Notes under the pieces: model-generated
Told to the model about the DNA's origin: nothing
The model's database searches: none
Seen by the model: the letters and a program-made list of their open reading frames with translations, nothing else
Made by a program: the position numbers and the translations under genes
Origin: Komagataeibacter xylinus
GTDB lineage: Bacteria > Pseudomonadota > Alphaproteobacteria > Acetobacterales > Acetobacteraceae
Length of the DNA: 64,000 nt
Assembly: GCF_009834365.1 (NCBI RefSeq)
Contig: NZ_CP041348.1
Span: 1,766,001 to 1,830,000, forward strand
Reading direction: 5' to 3'
Shown here: positions 8,933-17,922 of the stretch, piece by piece
Layout of the letters: each line of letters opens with the position of its first letter
Position numbering within the stretch: position 1 is the first letter of the stretch

Positions 8933-9255
8933 GAATGCGTGGTCTCCTTGAGTTCAACCAACGCGCGACGCAGCCGTACGATGCCCGAGCGGATGCGCCC
9001 CTCGCGGCACATGTCGGCACCCTGCATGCGCAGGCTGTCCACATCCTGTGGCAGGGCAGGGCCATAGGCATCGATGATGTTGAGCAGCCGGTTGCAGTAG
9101 GCCTTGGTGTCGCTGGTAATGATGACCGGCTTGTCACTCCCGCCATCACGCGCGGTCATGATCTGGGGCGTGTCCTCCGGCGCTACCGGTGCAGGTGCTG
9201 CGCCGCAAAGGCAGAAACTCATCACGACGATGGCGGGCGTCACGGAGGATTGCAT
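8929..9255 (-). CDS. Small secreted hypothetical protein
   Basis: 108 residues. An N-terminal hydrophobic segment (VTPAIVVMSFCLCGAAPA) looks like a signal peptide, possibly with a lipobox-like LCGA. The mature part ends in a basic helix (GRIRSGIVRLRRALVELKE) and has two Cys, at YCNRLLNII and ADMCREG. I do not recognise a family. The second ATG (9253-9255) is preferred because AGGA sits five bases upstream; the ATG two codons earlier (9259-9261) has no room for a ribosome site. It lies 10 bases after the histidine kinase and overlaps the SIMPL gene. Confidence 0.7.
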   Translation of the reverse strand: MQSSVTPAIVVMSFCLCGAAPAPVAPEDTPQIMTARDGGSDKPVIITSDTKAYCNRLLNIIDAYGPALPQDVDSLRMQGADMCREGRIRSGIVRLRRALVELKETTHS

Positions 9256-9265
9256 GGTCATCCTG

Positions 9266-10849
9266 TTACTCTACGCTACTGTTCGTGTCGTGCTGATGGG
9301 GTAAAGGTGACGTTTGAGTCATGCCTGATATGTGCGCGGATGAGGACAGATCCTCTTCCGCTTCAGTCAGGGCGCTTGCGGCTACGGGCAGGGCGAGCGA
9401 AACCGTAAGCCCCGGCGCATGCGAGGAGAGATGCATCTGCCCCCCATGCAGCTGCACGATGGCGCGGACCATCGACAGCCCCAGCCCCGAGCCGGGGGTG
9501 TGGCGGGCCTTTTCCGCACGGAAGAAGCGCTCGGTCGCGCGCGCCATGTCCGCCTCGCTCATGCCAATGCCCTCGTCACTGACCGAAAGGTCGAGCATGC
9601 CCTCGCCCGTGGGGCCGGCAAGGCGCCCTGGCGCGACCTCGCGCAAATGCGCGCGCAGATAAACCGTGCCGCCGGGGGGCGAGAATTTGATGGCGTTATC
9701 AAGCATGTTGGCCACCGCCTGTTGCACCAGCGAGCGGTCGCCGTAAAAGAACAGGCGCGCGGGCAGATCGAGGGCGAGGACAATGCCATGCTCTTCGGCC
9801 ACGGCTTCATAAAGGTCGGCCACATCGCGCAGTACGGGCACGAGGTCAAAGGTCATGAACGCGGAGCGGCGCGCACCTGCCTCGATCTGGGCAATGCGCA
9901 GCAGCGCCTCGAACACGGCGGTCACGTTATCAAGGTCGCCCACCGCGCGGTCGATCGCGCCACGCAGTTCATCGGGCGTGCTGGCGTGGAGTGCGGCATC
10001 TTCAAGCTGGGTGCGCGCACGGGCGATGGGGGTGCGCAGGTCATGGGCAATGGCGTTGGAGACCTGCCGCACGCCATCCATCAGGCGCACGATCCGGTCG
10101 AGCATTTCATTGATGGCCTCGGCCACCTGGTCCATTTCGTCGCCATTGCCCACAAGCGGCATGCGGCGGCTCAGGTCGCCATGCGCAATGGCGGAGGTGG
10201 TGCGCGCCACGGTCTTGACCATGCGGCGGAAGATGCGGTGCACCAGCACCGCCCCGCTGATGGCCAGCAGCGTAACCATGACCCACGCCCACAGCAGCGA
10301 ATCGGTCAGCAGATGGCGCAGGATGCCGCGCGCGCGCACATCACGCCCCACCAGCAGGCGATAGCCGCTATCAAGCTGGCCTTCCGTATGGGTCTGGGCC
10401 GTGCCGGGCAGGTTGTAGCCATGGAGCTGGGCCATGCCGCGCAGCCCCGCGCGGGTATCGGGCAGGTTGTACCACCGGTCGGTGTGCTCGACCTTGCTGG
10501 GCCAGGCGGAGACGTTGCCGGTCAGGTAATTGCCCTGCGGGTCGATGACCAGATAGATCGCGTCATCATCAAGGTTCTGTTCAAGCCGGTCCTCGATGGT
10601 CAGGGCCAGCGTGGGCAGGCCGCCCATGACCCAGCGCTCGGCCAGGCCGCGGGCATCGGCGTTGATGGCGGTTTCCACCTGGCGCTCAAGGAACCCGATC
10701 GTACCCCACCACATGAATGACATGAACAGGATGGAAGACAGCGCGAACATCGTGCCATAGGCCAGCGAAAAGCGCAGGCTGGCCGACCGCCACGCCCGCC
10801 AGCGCGAGCGGCGTGGCGGGCCGGGCGTGGAAAAGGCGGGCGTCGTCAT
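9266..10849 (-). CDS. Sensor histidine kinase (two-component)
   Basis: 527 residues. TM1 is at about 25-50, a periplasmic sensor region of about 130 residues follows, TM2 is at 184-207, then a HAMP linker (about 208-260). The HisKA H-box is AIAHDLRTPI with His269 as the phosphorylation site. The HATPase domain has the N-box NMLDNAIKFS, G1 DEGIGM and G2 GSGLGLSMV. It phosphorylates the response regulator encoded just upstream. The gene order HtrA - regulator - kinase suggests that envelope protein damage is sensed. The C-terminal 30 residues are low-complexity Ser/Gln/His-rich. Confidence 0.92.
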   Translation of the reverse strand: MTTPAFSTPGPPRRSRWRAWRSASLRFSLAYGTMFALSSILFMSFMWWGTIGFLERQVETAINADARGLAERWVMGGLPTLALTIEDRLEQNLDDDAIYLVIDPQGNYLTGNVSAWPSKVEHTDRWYNLPDTRAGLRGMAQLHGYNLPGTAQTHTEGQLDSGYRLLVGRDVRARGILRHLLTDSLLWAWVMVTLLAISGAVLVHRIFRRMVKTVARTTSAIAHGDLSRRMPLVGNGDEMDQVAEAINEMLDRIVRLMDGVRQVSNAIAHDLRTPIARARTQLEDAALHASTPDELRGAIDRAVGDLDNVTAVFEALLRIAQIEAGARRSAFMTFDLVPVLRDVADLYEAVAEEHGIVLALDLPARLFFYGDRSLVQQAVANMLDNAIKFSPPGGTVYLRAHLREVAPGRLAGPTGEGMLDLSVSDEGIGMSEADMARATERFFRAEKARHTPGSGLGLSMVRAIVQLHGGQMHLSSHAPGLTVSLALPVAASALTEAEEDLSSSAHISGMTQTSPLPHQHDTNSSVE

Positions 10850-10978
10850 GCCCCCCCGCGCAGCGGGCATCCACGCAGGCGCCTCCCTGCCGCCGGGGGG
10901 CGTGCCGTGCCGGGGGAGGCTGCCCCCTGCGCCGGACAGGGCACGCGGTTGCTCCCGCAGGGCGCTGCGGGTTGCCTG

Positions 10979-11659
10979 TTACTCGGCACGCAGCATGTAC
11001 CCCGCATTGCGGATGGTATGGATGAGGGGCGCGCCGAAGGGCTTGTCCACCTTCTGGCGCAGGCGCGAGACATGCACGTCGATCACGTTGGTCTGCGGGT
11101 CGAAATGGTAGTCCCACACGCCCTCGAGCAGCATGGTGCGGGTCACGACCTGGCCTGCATGGCGGGCAAGGTATTCCAGCAGCCGGAATTCGCGTGGCTG
11201 GAGGTCGATCCTCTGCCCCCCCCGGCGCACCGTGCGCGAGAGCAGGTCGATCTCGAGATCGGCCACTTCCAGCTTGGTCTGGGGCGCGCTCTCGGTGCGG
11301 CCCCGGCGGCCAAGCGCCTCGACGCGGGCCAGCAGCTCGCTGAAGGCGAACGGCTTGGTCACGTAGTCATCGCCGCCTGCCTTGAGGCCCTGCACGCGGT
11401 CATCCACATCCGCCAGCGCCGAGAGCAGCAGCACGGGGGTGGTGTTGTTCTGCGCGCGAATGGTCTCGAGCAGGCGCACGCCGTCAATGCCGCCGGGCAG
11501 CATGCGGTCGAGTATGATCAGGTCGAACTTTTCGCTCACGGCCATGAACAGGCCGTCCTTGCCGTTATCGGTCATCTCGACCAGGTGGCCTGCTTCCTTC
11601 AGGCCCTTGGCCACGAAAGAGAGGACGGTGGGGTCATCTTCAACAACAAGAATATGCAA
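10979..11659 (-). CDS. OmpR-family response regulator
   Basis: 226 residues. Receiver domain 1-115 with acidic residues VVEDD, phospho-acceptor Asp51 (IILDRMLPGG), switch Ser and Lys (VTKPFAFSELLARVEAL). The winged-helix DNA-binding domain ends DVHVSRLRQKVDKPF and IHTIRNAGYMLRAE. Start: a TTG (11657-11659) five bases after GAGG gives HILVVEDDP right at the domain edge; the first ATG (11710) would overlap the HtrA gene and has no good ribosome site. It lies 31 bases after the HtrA gene and 129 bases before the kinase. Confidence 0.92.
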   Translation of the reverse strand: MHILVVEDDPTVLSFVAKGLKEAGHLVEMTDNGKDGLFMAVSEKFDLIILDRMLPGGIDGVRLLETIRAQNNTTPVLLLSALADVDDRVQGLKAGGDDYVTKPFAFSELLARVEALGRRGRTESAPQTKLEVADLEIDLLSRTVRRGGQRIDLQPREFRLLEYLARHAGQVVTRTMLLEGVWDYHFDPQTNVIDVHVSRLRQKVDKPFGAPLIHTIRNAGYMLRAE

Positions 11660-11690
11660 AATGGCCTCGTGTCGGTTGGGGCGGGGTCGG

Positions 11691-12851
11691 TCAGTCGTCC
11701 AGGTCTTCATCAGGGCGGTGGCTTACGCAGGCCTCCAGGCTCATGGTATCGTGGCGACGGCGGATGTGCAGCGTTACGGTGGAATGAGGCCGCTTTGCCG
11801 CGATCGAGCGGATCAGCATCCGCGCGGTGTCGATCGGCTCGTCATTGACCGCCGTAATGACATCGCCAATGCGCAGGTGCGCCTTCATGGCCGGGCCATC
11901 ACGGTCGATTCCCACGATCTGCACGCCGCCATGCCCTGCGCCGTCGGCCAGTGTAACACCAAGCCAGCCACGGTCTATATGCCCGTTCTGGCGCAGTTCC
12001 TCCACAATCGGCGCCACGATCTCCGATGGCAGGCCAAAGCCTATGCCCACCGAGCCGCCGGTGGGCGAGACGATGGCCGTGTTCACCGCCACCACCTGCC
12101 CGCCCAGATTGAAGGACGGCCCGCCGGAATTGCCGGGGTTGATGGGCGCGTCGATCTGGAAAAAGTCATCGAAGGGGCTGGTGCCGATATCACGCCCGCG
12201 CGCCGATACGATGCCTGCCGTAACACTCGAGCCCAGTCCGAACGGGTTGCCCGCAGCCATGATCCAGTCACCGATATTGACCAGCCTGCTGTCGCCCCAC
12301 GGCACGAAGGGCATGGGGTGGGGCGCATGGATCTGGATCACCGCGATATCGGTCAGGTCATCGCTGCCCACGAGGCGGGCCGGGAACTCGGTGCCATCGG
12401 AGAGCGAGACGGTAATCTGGTCAGCACCGCCCACCACATGCGCGTTGGTTACGATCACGCCGCCGGGGTCGATCAGGAAGCCCGAGCCCGCGCCCAGCAT
12501 TTCCTCGCCATGGGCGCGCATGCGCTCGCGGAATTTATGCTCGAACGGCGTGCCCTTCACGCTTGGCGGCAGGGGCTGGCGGGCAGCGGCCTGATGGCTG
12601 TCCTGCGCCTGTGATACGGCGATGTTCACCACCGCAGGCCCAACCTGGCGCACGAGCGGTGCGAAGGTCAGCGGCCCGGTCTGCACCACAGGCGGCACTG
12701 GGGGCGCAAACAGCGAGGGGCTGGCAGGCACGGTGGATGCGGGTGCCGCCACCACATCCTGCGCAAGCGCCTCCGTGCCCGCGCCGGTCATGCCCAGCAG
12801 CAGGACCGGTAGCAGGCGTGATGCCGGACGGGCCGTGGCGATCCATGTCAT
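11691..12851 (-). CDS. HtrA/DegP-type periplasmic serine protease
   Basis: 386 residues. A signal peptide (hydrophobic LLPVLLLGMTGAG, ALA-Q cleavage) is followed by a trypsin-like domain with His138 (VTNAHVVG), Asp168 (DLTDIAVIQI) and Ser242 (NPGNSGGPS), and one PDZ domain (about 285-375). HtrA proteins degrade or refold damaged envelope proteins. One PDZ rather than two makes it DegS/HtrA-like. In-frame ATGs at 12887 and 12944 are alternative starts; 12851 gives the best signal peptide. It heads an operon with a two-component system and two secreted proteins. Confidence 0.9.
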   Translation of the reverse strand: MTWIATARPASRLLPVLLLGMTGAGTEALAQDVVAAPASTVPASPSLFAPPVPPVVQTGPLTFAPLVRQVGPAVVNIAVSQAQDSHQAAARQPLPPSVKGTPFEHKFRERMRAHGEEMLGAGSGFLIDPGGVIVTNAHVVGGADQITVSLSDGTEFPARLVGSDDLTDIAVIQIHAPHPMPFVPWGDSRLVNIGDWIMAAGNPFGLGSSVTAGIVSARGRDIGTSPFDDFFQIDAPINPGNSGGPSFNLGGQVVAVNTAIVSPTGGSVGIGFGLPSEIVAPIVEELRQNGHIDRGWLGVTLADGAGHGGVQIVGIDRDGPAMKAHLRIGDVITAVNDEPIDTARMLIRSIAAKRPHSTVTLHIRRRHDTMSLEACVSHRPDEDLDD

Positions 12852-13009
12852 GCCGGGAGGCGGGAGAATGCGTTCATGATGAAGCATGTTATCCGAAAAA
12901 AGCGGCAATGCCATGTCTGCATGGCATGGTAGGGCCAGATGCATGCGTTTTTGGAGGTTGTATAAAAAGCCTGCGCAACACTGCTTGAAAGCCGTAAGAC
13001 GTTTTTGGG

Positions 13010-13085
13010 GAAGCTTTTTTCAAAAAGCGTCGAAACAATACCGCTTTTTTGAAACAGGGGAGCACCCGAAACCTTTTATTATTTT
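13010..13085 (+). repeat. Intergenic palindromic element, copy 2 (degenerate)
   Basis: It retains the left arm (AAGCTTTTTTCAAAAAGCG), a CCGCTTTTTTGAAA half-core and the right arm (CACCCGAAACCTTTTATTATTTT), but the GGCGGC half of the core is eroded. It lies just beyond the 3' end of hrpB and upstream of the HtrA gene. Confidence 0.65.
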
Positions 13086-13095
13086 AATCTGATTC

Positions 13096-15654
13096 CTACG
13101 CGCCCCGGCGCGGGCGGGGTGGTGGCGGGCTGGCTGTTGCCGGGTTTTCGGGCCAGTCATGGCGGGGGTAGCGTCCGCGCATGTCGCGCCGCATGTCGGC
13201 CCACGACCCGGCCCAGAACCCGGCAAGGTCCGCCGTGATCGCCTGCGGCCTGCCCGCGGGCGAGAGCAGGGCGATACGCAGGTCGAGCCTGCCATCGGCC
13301 AGGCGCGGGGTCTGGGTCACGCCATAGAAGGTCTGGGCGCGGGCGGCTGCCACCGGCACGGGTTGCAGGTAATCGATCGCGGCACGGCCACCGGGCAGGT
13401 CAAGATGGGTGGGCAGCATGCGGTCCAGCCATTTCAGGCTGGCATGGTCCATGGTGGCGCGCAGCATGGCCAGCAGGTCCATCTCCGCCAGCGCCGAAAG
13501 CCGGTTCACCCCGGCCAGCCAAGGGGCAAGCCATGTTTCGGTGGTGGTGGCGAGTGCTGCATCCGACAGGTCAGGCAGGTCCGGGCGGTCAAGCTGCGTG
13601 CGGGCGGTCTCCACCCGTGCCTGAAGCTGGCGGCACGCATCGGACCATGTCAGCGTGGCGGCAAGGTTCTGAGCCGCCTGTGCGCACAGCAGACTGCAGA
13701 CCTCATCGGCGCTGGCGGTGACCGTGCGGTCACGCAGCACGAGGTTGCCCAGCCGTAGCCTGCGCCGGGCCAGCACGCTGCCCGTGGTGGTGTCGAGCGT
13801 GGTTTCCACCTGTTCCTTTGCCCGCGCCAGCAGGGTCTGGGGCAGGTTGTCGCGCTCCAGCGGGGCGGCAAGGCAGATCTCGGCCGCCTTGCGCACATGC
13901 ATGCCCGCCACCGCCAGCAGGGTGCTGCGCGCCAGTTCATCGGTCTTGGAAAGCCGGGCGCTGCCCCCGCCTGCCAGCCGGAAGGAACCGACATCGCCCC
14001 GCGCCTGCGCCACCCGGTCGGGGAAGGCTGCGGCAATCAGGGCGGCAGGGTCGCCCGTGGCCTCGATATCGCGGCCCAGCCCCAGCCGCCTGCGATACTG
14101 CCGGGCGGCGTGGCGGATGCGCGAGAGCGCAGCCCGGTCGGCATCGGGGTGGTCGCCGCCCGCAATCAGGTCAAGGCGCAGGCGGATATCGGCAGGTGCT
14201 GCGGGTGGGGCGCCCCGGCTGCCGCCTGCGGGGCGACGGGGGCGCAGCGGGTCGCGTTCCTCCAGCAGGGCGGCGATATCGGCGGCCATGGCGCGTTCGG
14301 CGGGCGTGCGGGCGGCCAGCATCATGGCGGCAAGGCGGGGATGCGCGCCCAGGGCGGCCATGCGCGTGCCCTCACGGGTGATGCGGCCTTCCTCGTCAAG
14401 CGCGCCGAGGGCCTCAAGCAGGCTGCGCCCGGCCTCGAACGCGCCATTGGGGGGCGTATCGGGGAAGGGGAGATCGGCAGGCTCCGTGCCCATCGCTTCC
14501 TGCCAGGCAGCGGCATCGAGCCGCAGGCCGGTCAGTTCGGCCTCCATCATTTCCGGCTGGTCGTGTGGCGGCATGGCGCGGCTGGTCATCTCTGTCCAGA
14601 GCCGGATGGCAATGCCGGGTGCTACACGGCCCGCGCGGCCCGCGCGTTGCTGGGCGGCGGCGCGCGAGATGCGCACCGTATCGAGTCGCGTCAGCCCCGT
14701 GCCCACATCCAGCCTTGGCACGCGGCGGAACCCGCCATCGACCACAATGCGCACGCCCGGCACGGTGAGCGAGGTCTCGGCAATGGAGGTGGACAGGATC
14801 ACCCGCCTGCGCCCGGCGGACTGCGGTGTAAGGGCCAGGTCCTGCTCGGCGGGGGGGAGTTCGCCATAAAGCGGCAGCACATCGGCATCGATGCCCGCAA
14901 GGGCGGTGCGCGTGCGGTGGATCTCGGCCACGCCGGGCAGGAAGGCCAGCACATCGCCTTCATCCTGCGCAATGGCGGTTCGGATGGCGGCGGCCATGGC
15001 ATCGGGCAGGTCGCGGCGGTGCACGAGGTCACGCGTGGCGTGGCGGATCTCCACGGGGAACATCCGGCCTTCGCTTTCCACCCGCTCGGCATTCATGCGG
15101 GTGGCGAGGGCTGCACCATCCATGGTGGCGGACATGGCCACCAGCCTGAGTTCCGGCCGCAGGCTGCGCTGCAGGTCGAGGCAGAAGGCGAGTGCTGCAT
15201 CGGCATCGACCGAGCGTTCATGAATTTCATCAAAGATCACGCAGGCCACGCCATCAAGCGTGGGGTCGGATAGCAGGCGGCGCACCAGCAGCCCCTCGGT
15301 AATCACCTCGATGCGCGTGCGCTCCGAGCCCGCACCATCAAGCCGGGTGCGGTAGCCCACCAGCCCGCCAACCGGCTCACCCACCAGTTCCGCCATGCGG
15401 GTGGCAGCCGCCCGCGTAGCCAGCCTGCGCGGCTCAAGCATGAGGATGCGCCCATCGCCGCGCCATGGCGCATCAAGCAGGGCAAGCGGCACCAGCGTGG
15501 TCTTGCCCGCACCTGGTGGTGCGACCAGAACGGCGTTGGATGTGCGTGCCAGCGCCGCCTGAAGGGCGGGCAGGGCCTGAGCTGCGGGCAGGGCGGCGGC
15601 GTTCTGGGCCACAAGGGCATGCAGCCGGTTTTGCAAGGTCGGGTCGAAAGCCAT
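13096..15654 (-). CDS. hrpB: ATP-dependent helicase HrpB
   Basis: 852 residues, close to the family norm of 810-850. DEAH-type helicase: Walker A APPGAGKTTLVPLALL near residue 43, DEIH box (FDEIHERS), SAT motif (MSATMDG), then helicase C (STSIAETSLTVPGVRIVVDGG, QRAGRAGR), an HA2 domain and the HrpB-specific C-terminus. Its physiological RNA substrate in bacteria is not established. The C-terminal tail is Pro/Arg-rich. It is a monocistronic minus-strand gene, divergent from the DsbD-like gene. Confidence 0.95.
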   Translation of the reverse strand: MAFDPTLQNRLHALVAQNAAALPAAQALPALQAALARTSNAVLVAPPGAGKTTLVPLALLDAPWRGDGRILMLEPRRLATRAAATRMAELVGEPVGGLVGYRTRLDGAGSERTRIEVITEGLLVRRLLSDPTLDGVACVIFDEIHERSVDADAALAFCLDLQRSLRPELRLVAMSATMDGAALATRMNAERVESEGRMFPVEIRHATRDLVHRRDLPDAMAAAIRTAIAQDEGDVLAFLPGVAEIHRTRTALAGIDADVLPLYGELPPAEQDLALTPQSAGRRRVILSTSIAETSLTVPGVRIVVDGGFRRVPRLDVGTGLTRLDTVRISRAAAQQRAGRAGRVAPGIAIRLWTEMTSRAMPPHDQPEMMEAELTGLRLDAAAWQEAMGTEPADLPFPDTPPNGAFEAGRSLLEALGALDEEGRITREGTRMAALGAHPRLAAMMLAARTPAERAMAADIAALLEERDPLRPRRPAGGSRGAPPAAPADIRLRLDLIAGGDHPDADRAALSRIRHAARQYRRRLGLGRDIEATGDPAALIAAAFPDRVAQARGDVGSFRLAGGGSARLSKTDELARSTLLAVAGMHVRKAAEICLAAPLERDNLPQTLLARAKEQVETTLDTTTGSVLARRRLRLGNLVLRDRTVTASADEVCSLLCAQAAQNLAATLTWSDACRQLQARVETARTQLDRPDLPDLSDAALATTTETWLAPWLAGVNRLSALAEMDLLAMLRATMDHASLKWLDRMLPTHLDLPGGRAAIDYLQPVPVAAARAQTFYGVTQTPRLADGRLDLRIALLSPAGRPQAITADLAGFWAGSWADMRRDMRGRYPRHDWPENPATASPPPPRPRRGA

Positions 15655-15747
15655 ATCTTCATCTTATGGCGTCGGGCATGGTGGCGGGGCAATCCTTGCC
15701 GTGATGCGTGACTGCGTTTTTCCTTATCCCCGTTTTCTGGTGGAGTA

Positions 15748-17847
15748 ATGTCCGTGCCCTTTCTGTGGCTTGTGTCGATCCTGTGCATGCTGGTCACTGC
15801 TCTGCCTGCTGCCCGCGCCGCCCAGAGCGACCCCGTAACCTCGCCCCGCGCCACCGCCACGCTGGTCACGGATGATGACACCTACAGCCCCGGCCGCGCC
15901 CTGCATGTGGGGCTGCGCCTGCAACTCGCCCCCGGCTGGCACACCTACTGGCTCAACCCCGGTGATGCGGGCGCTGCGCCCACCCTTGTGGTGAACGCGC
16001 AGGGCGGGGCCACAGGTCAGGCCAGCACCATTGAATGGCCCACGCCGCGCGTACTGCATGACGGGCCGCTGACATCCTACGCCTATACCGGCGATGTGCT
16101 GCTGCCTGTCACCCTCACCCCCGTGGCGGGCGATGGCGACGGCCCGCTCACGCTCAACGCCGTGGCGGATTGGCTGGTCTGTGCCGAGGTGTGCGTGCCC
16201 GAGCATGGTACGTTCAGCCTGAGCCTGCCGCGTGGAACATCTCTTCCTTCGGCTCAGGCGCCCGCCTTTGCGCAGGCCGCAGCGGCCCGGCCCGTGGCCT
16301 CGCCGTTTGAGGCAAAGGTCTCGCCAGACGGGATCATGCAGTTGCGTGGGCGCGAACTCTCGGCTGACAGTGTGCACGAGGCCTGGTTCATGCCCGAGGT
16401 AGCGGGCGCGATTGATCACGATGCCCCTCAGGCGGTGACGGTGCGCGATGGCGTGGTGCAGCTTGCGCTCCATCCGGGGCCGGAATTCCATGGGGGCGCC
16501 AACCTGTCCGGCATTGTGGTGCTGCGTGACGGCATGGGGCGTGAGCGCGGGCTGCAGGTCAGGCCGGTGCCGGGGGCGGTGGTGGCCCTTGCCGCTCCGG
16601 TGGCGGCAACGACGGCACGCGCCAATGTAGGGGTGCTGCTGCTCATGGCGTTTGCAGGCGGCGTGATCCTGAACCTCATGCCCTGCGTCTTTCCCGTGCT
16701 GGCCATGAAGATCCTCGCTCTTGAGCGCATGGCGCGCGGGGCGCGGGGGACGGCGCTGGCAGGGGCTGCGGCTTATGGCGCGGGTGTGGTCGTATCCTTT
16801 GTCGCACTTGGCGGCGTTATTGCGGCTTTAAGGGTGGCAGGACACCAGGCGGGGTGGGGGTTTCAGTTCCAGTCCGTAGGGTTCGTGACCGTTATCTGCC
16901 TGCTGCTGTTTGCCGTGGCCCTCAATCTGCTGGGCGTGTTTACCATCGGGCTGCGGCTGATGGGGGTGGGGGGCAACCTGCCCGCCCATGCCGGTGATTT
17001 CCTGACCGGCGTGCTGGCCGTGGTGCTGGCCTCGCCGTGCACGGCGCCGTTCATGGGGGCCGCGGTGGCAGCCGCGCTTGCGGCCTCGCCCGTGATCGGA
17101 GTGGTGGTCTTTGCCGCCTTGGGGCTGGGGCTGGCAGCACCTTATCTTGTGCTGGCCGCCATGCCGGGCCTGCTGGCGTGGCTGCCCAAGCCAGGCAAAT
17201 GGATGGAAACGGTGCGCAACCTGCTGGCCCTGCCGGTGCTGGCAACCTGCGTGTGGCTGGGATGGGTTGCGAAGCTGGAAGGCGGCATGGATGCCCTTGC
17301 TGTGCTGGGCGCAGGGCTGGTGCTGGTGGCCATTGGCTGCTGGAGCCTGCGGCGCGCCAACCATCTTGACCTGCGCGATGCCATGGAGGGGCGCGCCGGG
17401 GTGTACCGCGCGGTGGCGACATTGAGCCTGTTGGCGGCATTCGTGGGGGGGGCTGTGCTGCCGCCCGCCACGCTGCATGACCGGGGGGCAGCGCGCGTGG
17501 CCGATGGCAGTTCGGCCTATTCACCCACCCGCCTGGCTGAATTGCGGCGGCAGGGAAGACCCGTATTTGTGGACATGACGGCGGCGTGGTGCATCTCATG
17601 CCTGGTCAATGAGCGTGTGGCCCTGTCGAGCCAGAGCGTGCAGGCGGCTTTTGCCAAGCGCGGCATTGTGTACATGAAAGGTGACTGGACCCTGCGTGAT
17701 GCGGCCATTACCGCCTTCCTGCAGGCGCATGGGCGCGATGGGGTGCCGTTTTACGCCTACTATCCCGCGCATGGGGAGGAAGTGATCCTGCCTGAAATCC
17801 TGACCCCGGCCATCGTGCTGGAAATGACCGCGCCTGCGGGTAGATAA
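15748..17847 (+). CDS. DsbD/ScsB-family thiol:disulfide transporter
   Basis: 699 residues. A signal peptide (1-24) precedes a periplasmic N-domain (about 30-270) with the redox pair Cys145/Cys149 (WLVCAEVCVPE). An eight-helix transmembrane core (about 290-560) has Cys in LNLMPCVFPVLAMKIL and LASPCTAPFMGAAV. The C-terminal thioredoxin-like domain has MTAAWCISCLVNE (CxxC). These proteins carry electrons from cytoplasmic thioredoxin to the periplasm. The N-domain motif resembles ScsB more than E. coli DsbD, so the partner may be an ScsC/PprX-like protein; that is inference. No partner gene is adjacent. Confidence 0.9.
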   Translation: MSVPFLWLVSILCMLVTALPAARAAQSDPVTSPRATATLVTDDDTYSPGRALHVGLRLQLAPGWHTYWLNPGDAGAAPTLVVNAQGGATGQASTIEWPTPRVLHDGPLTSYAYTGDVLLPVTLTPVAGDGDGPLTLNAVADWLVCAEVCVPEHGTFSLSLPRGTSLPSAQAPAFAQAAAARPVASPFEAKVSPDGIMQLRGRELSADSVHEAWFMPEVAGAIDHDAPQAVTVRDGVVQLALHPGPEFHGGANLSGIVVLRDGMGRERGLQVRPVPGAVVALAAPVAATTARANVGVLLLMAFAGGVILNLMPCVFPVLAMKILALERMARGARGTALAGAAAYGAGVVVSFVALGGVIAALRVAGHQAGWGFQFQSVGFVTVICLLLFAVALNLLGVFTIGLRLMGVGGNLPAHAGDFLTGVLAVVLASPCTAPFMGAAVAAALAASPVIGVVVFAALGLGLAAPYLVLAAMPGLLAWLPKPGKWMETVRNLLALPVLATCVWLGWVAKLEGGMDALAVLGAGLVLVAIGCWSLRRANHLDLRDAMEGRAGVYRAVATLSLLAAFVGGAVLPPATLHDRGAARVADGSSAYSPTRLAELRRQGRPVFVDMTAAWCISCLVNERVALSSQSVQAAFAKRGIVYMKGDWTLRDAAITAFLQAHGRDGVPFYAYYPAHGEEVILPEILTPAIVLEMTAPAGR

Positions 17848-17865
17848 CCCGCGAAGGCAGGAGAG

Positions 17866-17916
17866 ATAAAAGAACGCCGACTTTTTTGAAAAAAGGCGGC
17901 GCCCGGAAACTCTTGT
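17866..17916 (+). repeat. Intergenic palindromic element, copy 3
   Basis: Core AACGCCGACTTTTTTG followed by AAAAAAGGCGGCGCCCG at 17873-17905, one mismatch in the left GC arm. It lies between the convergent 3' ends of the DsbD-like gene and the next secreted protein gene. Confidence 0.8.
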
Positions 17917-17922
17917 CCCTGC

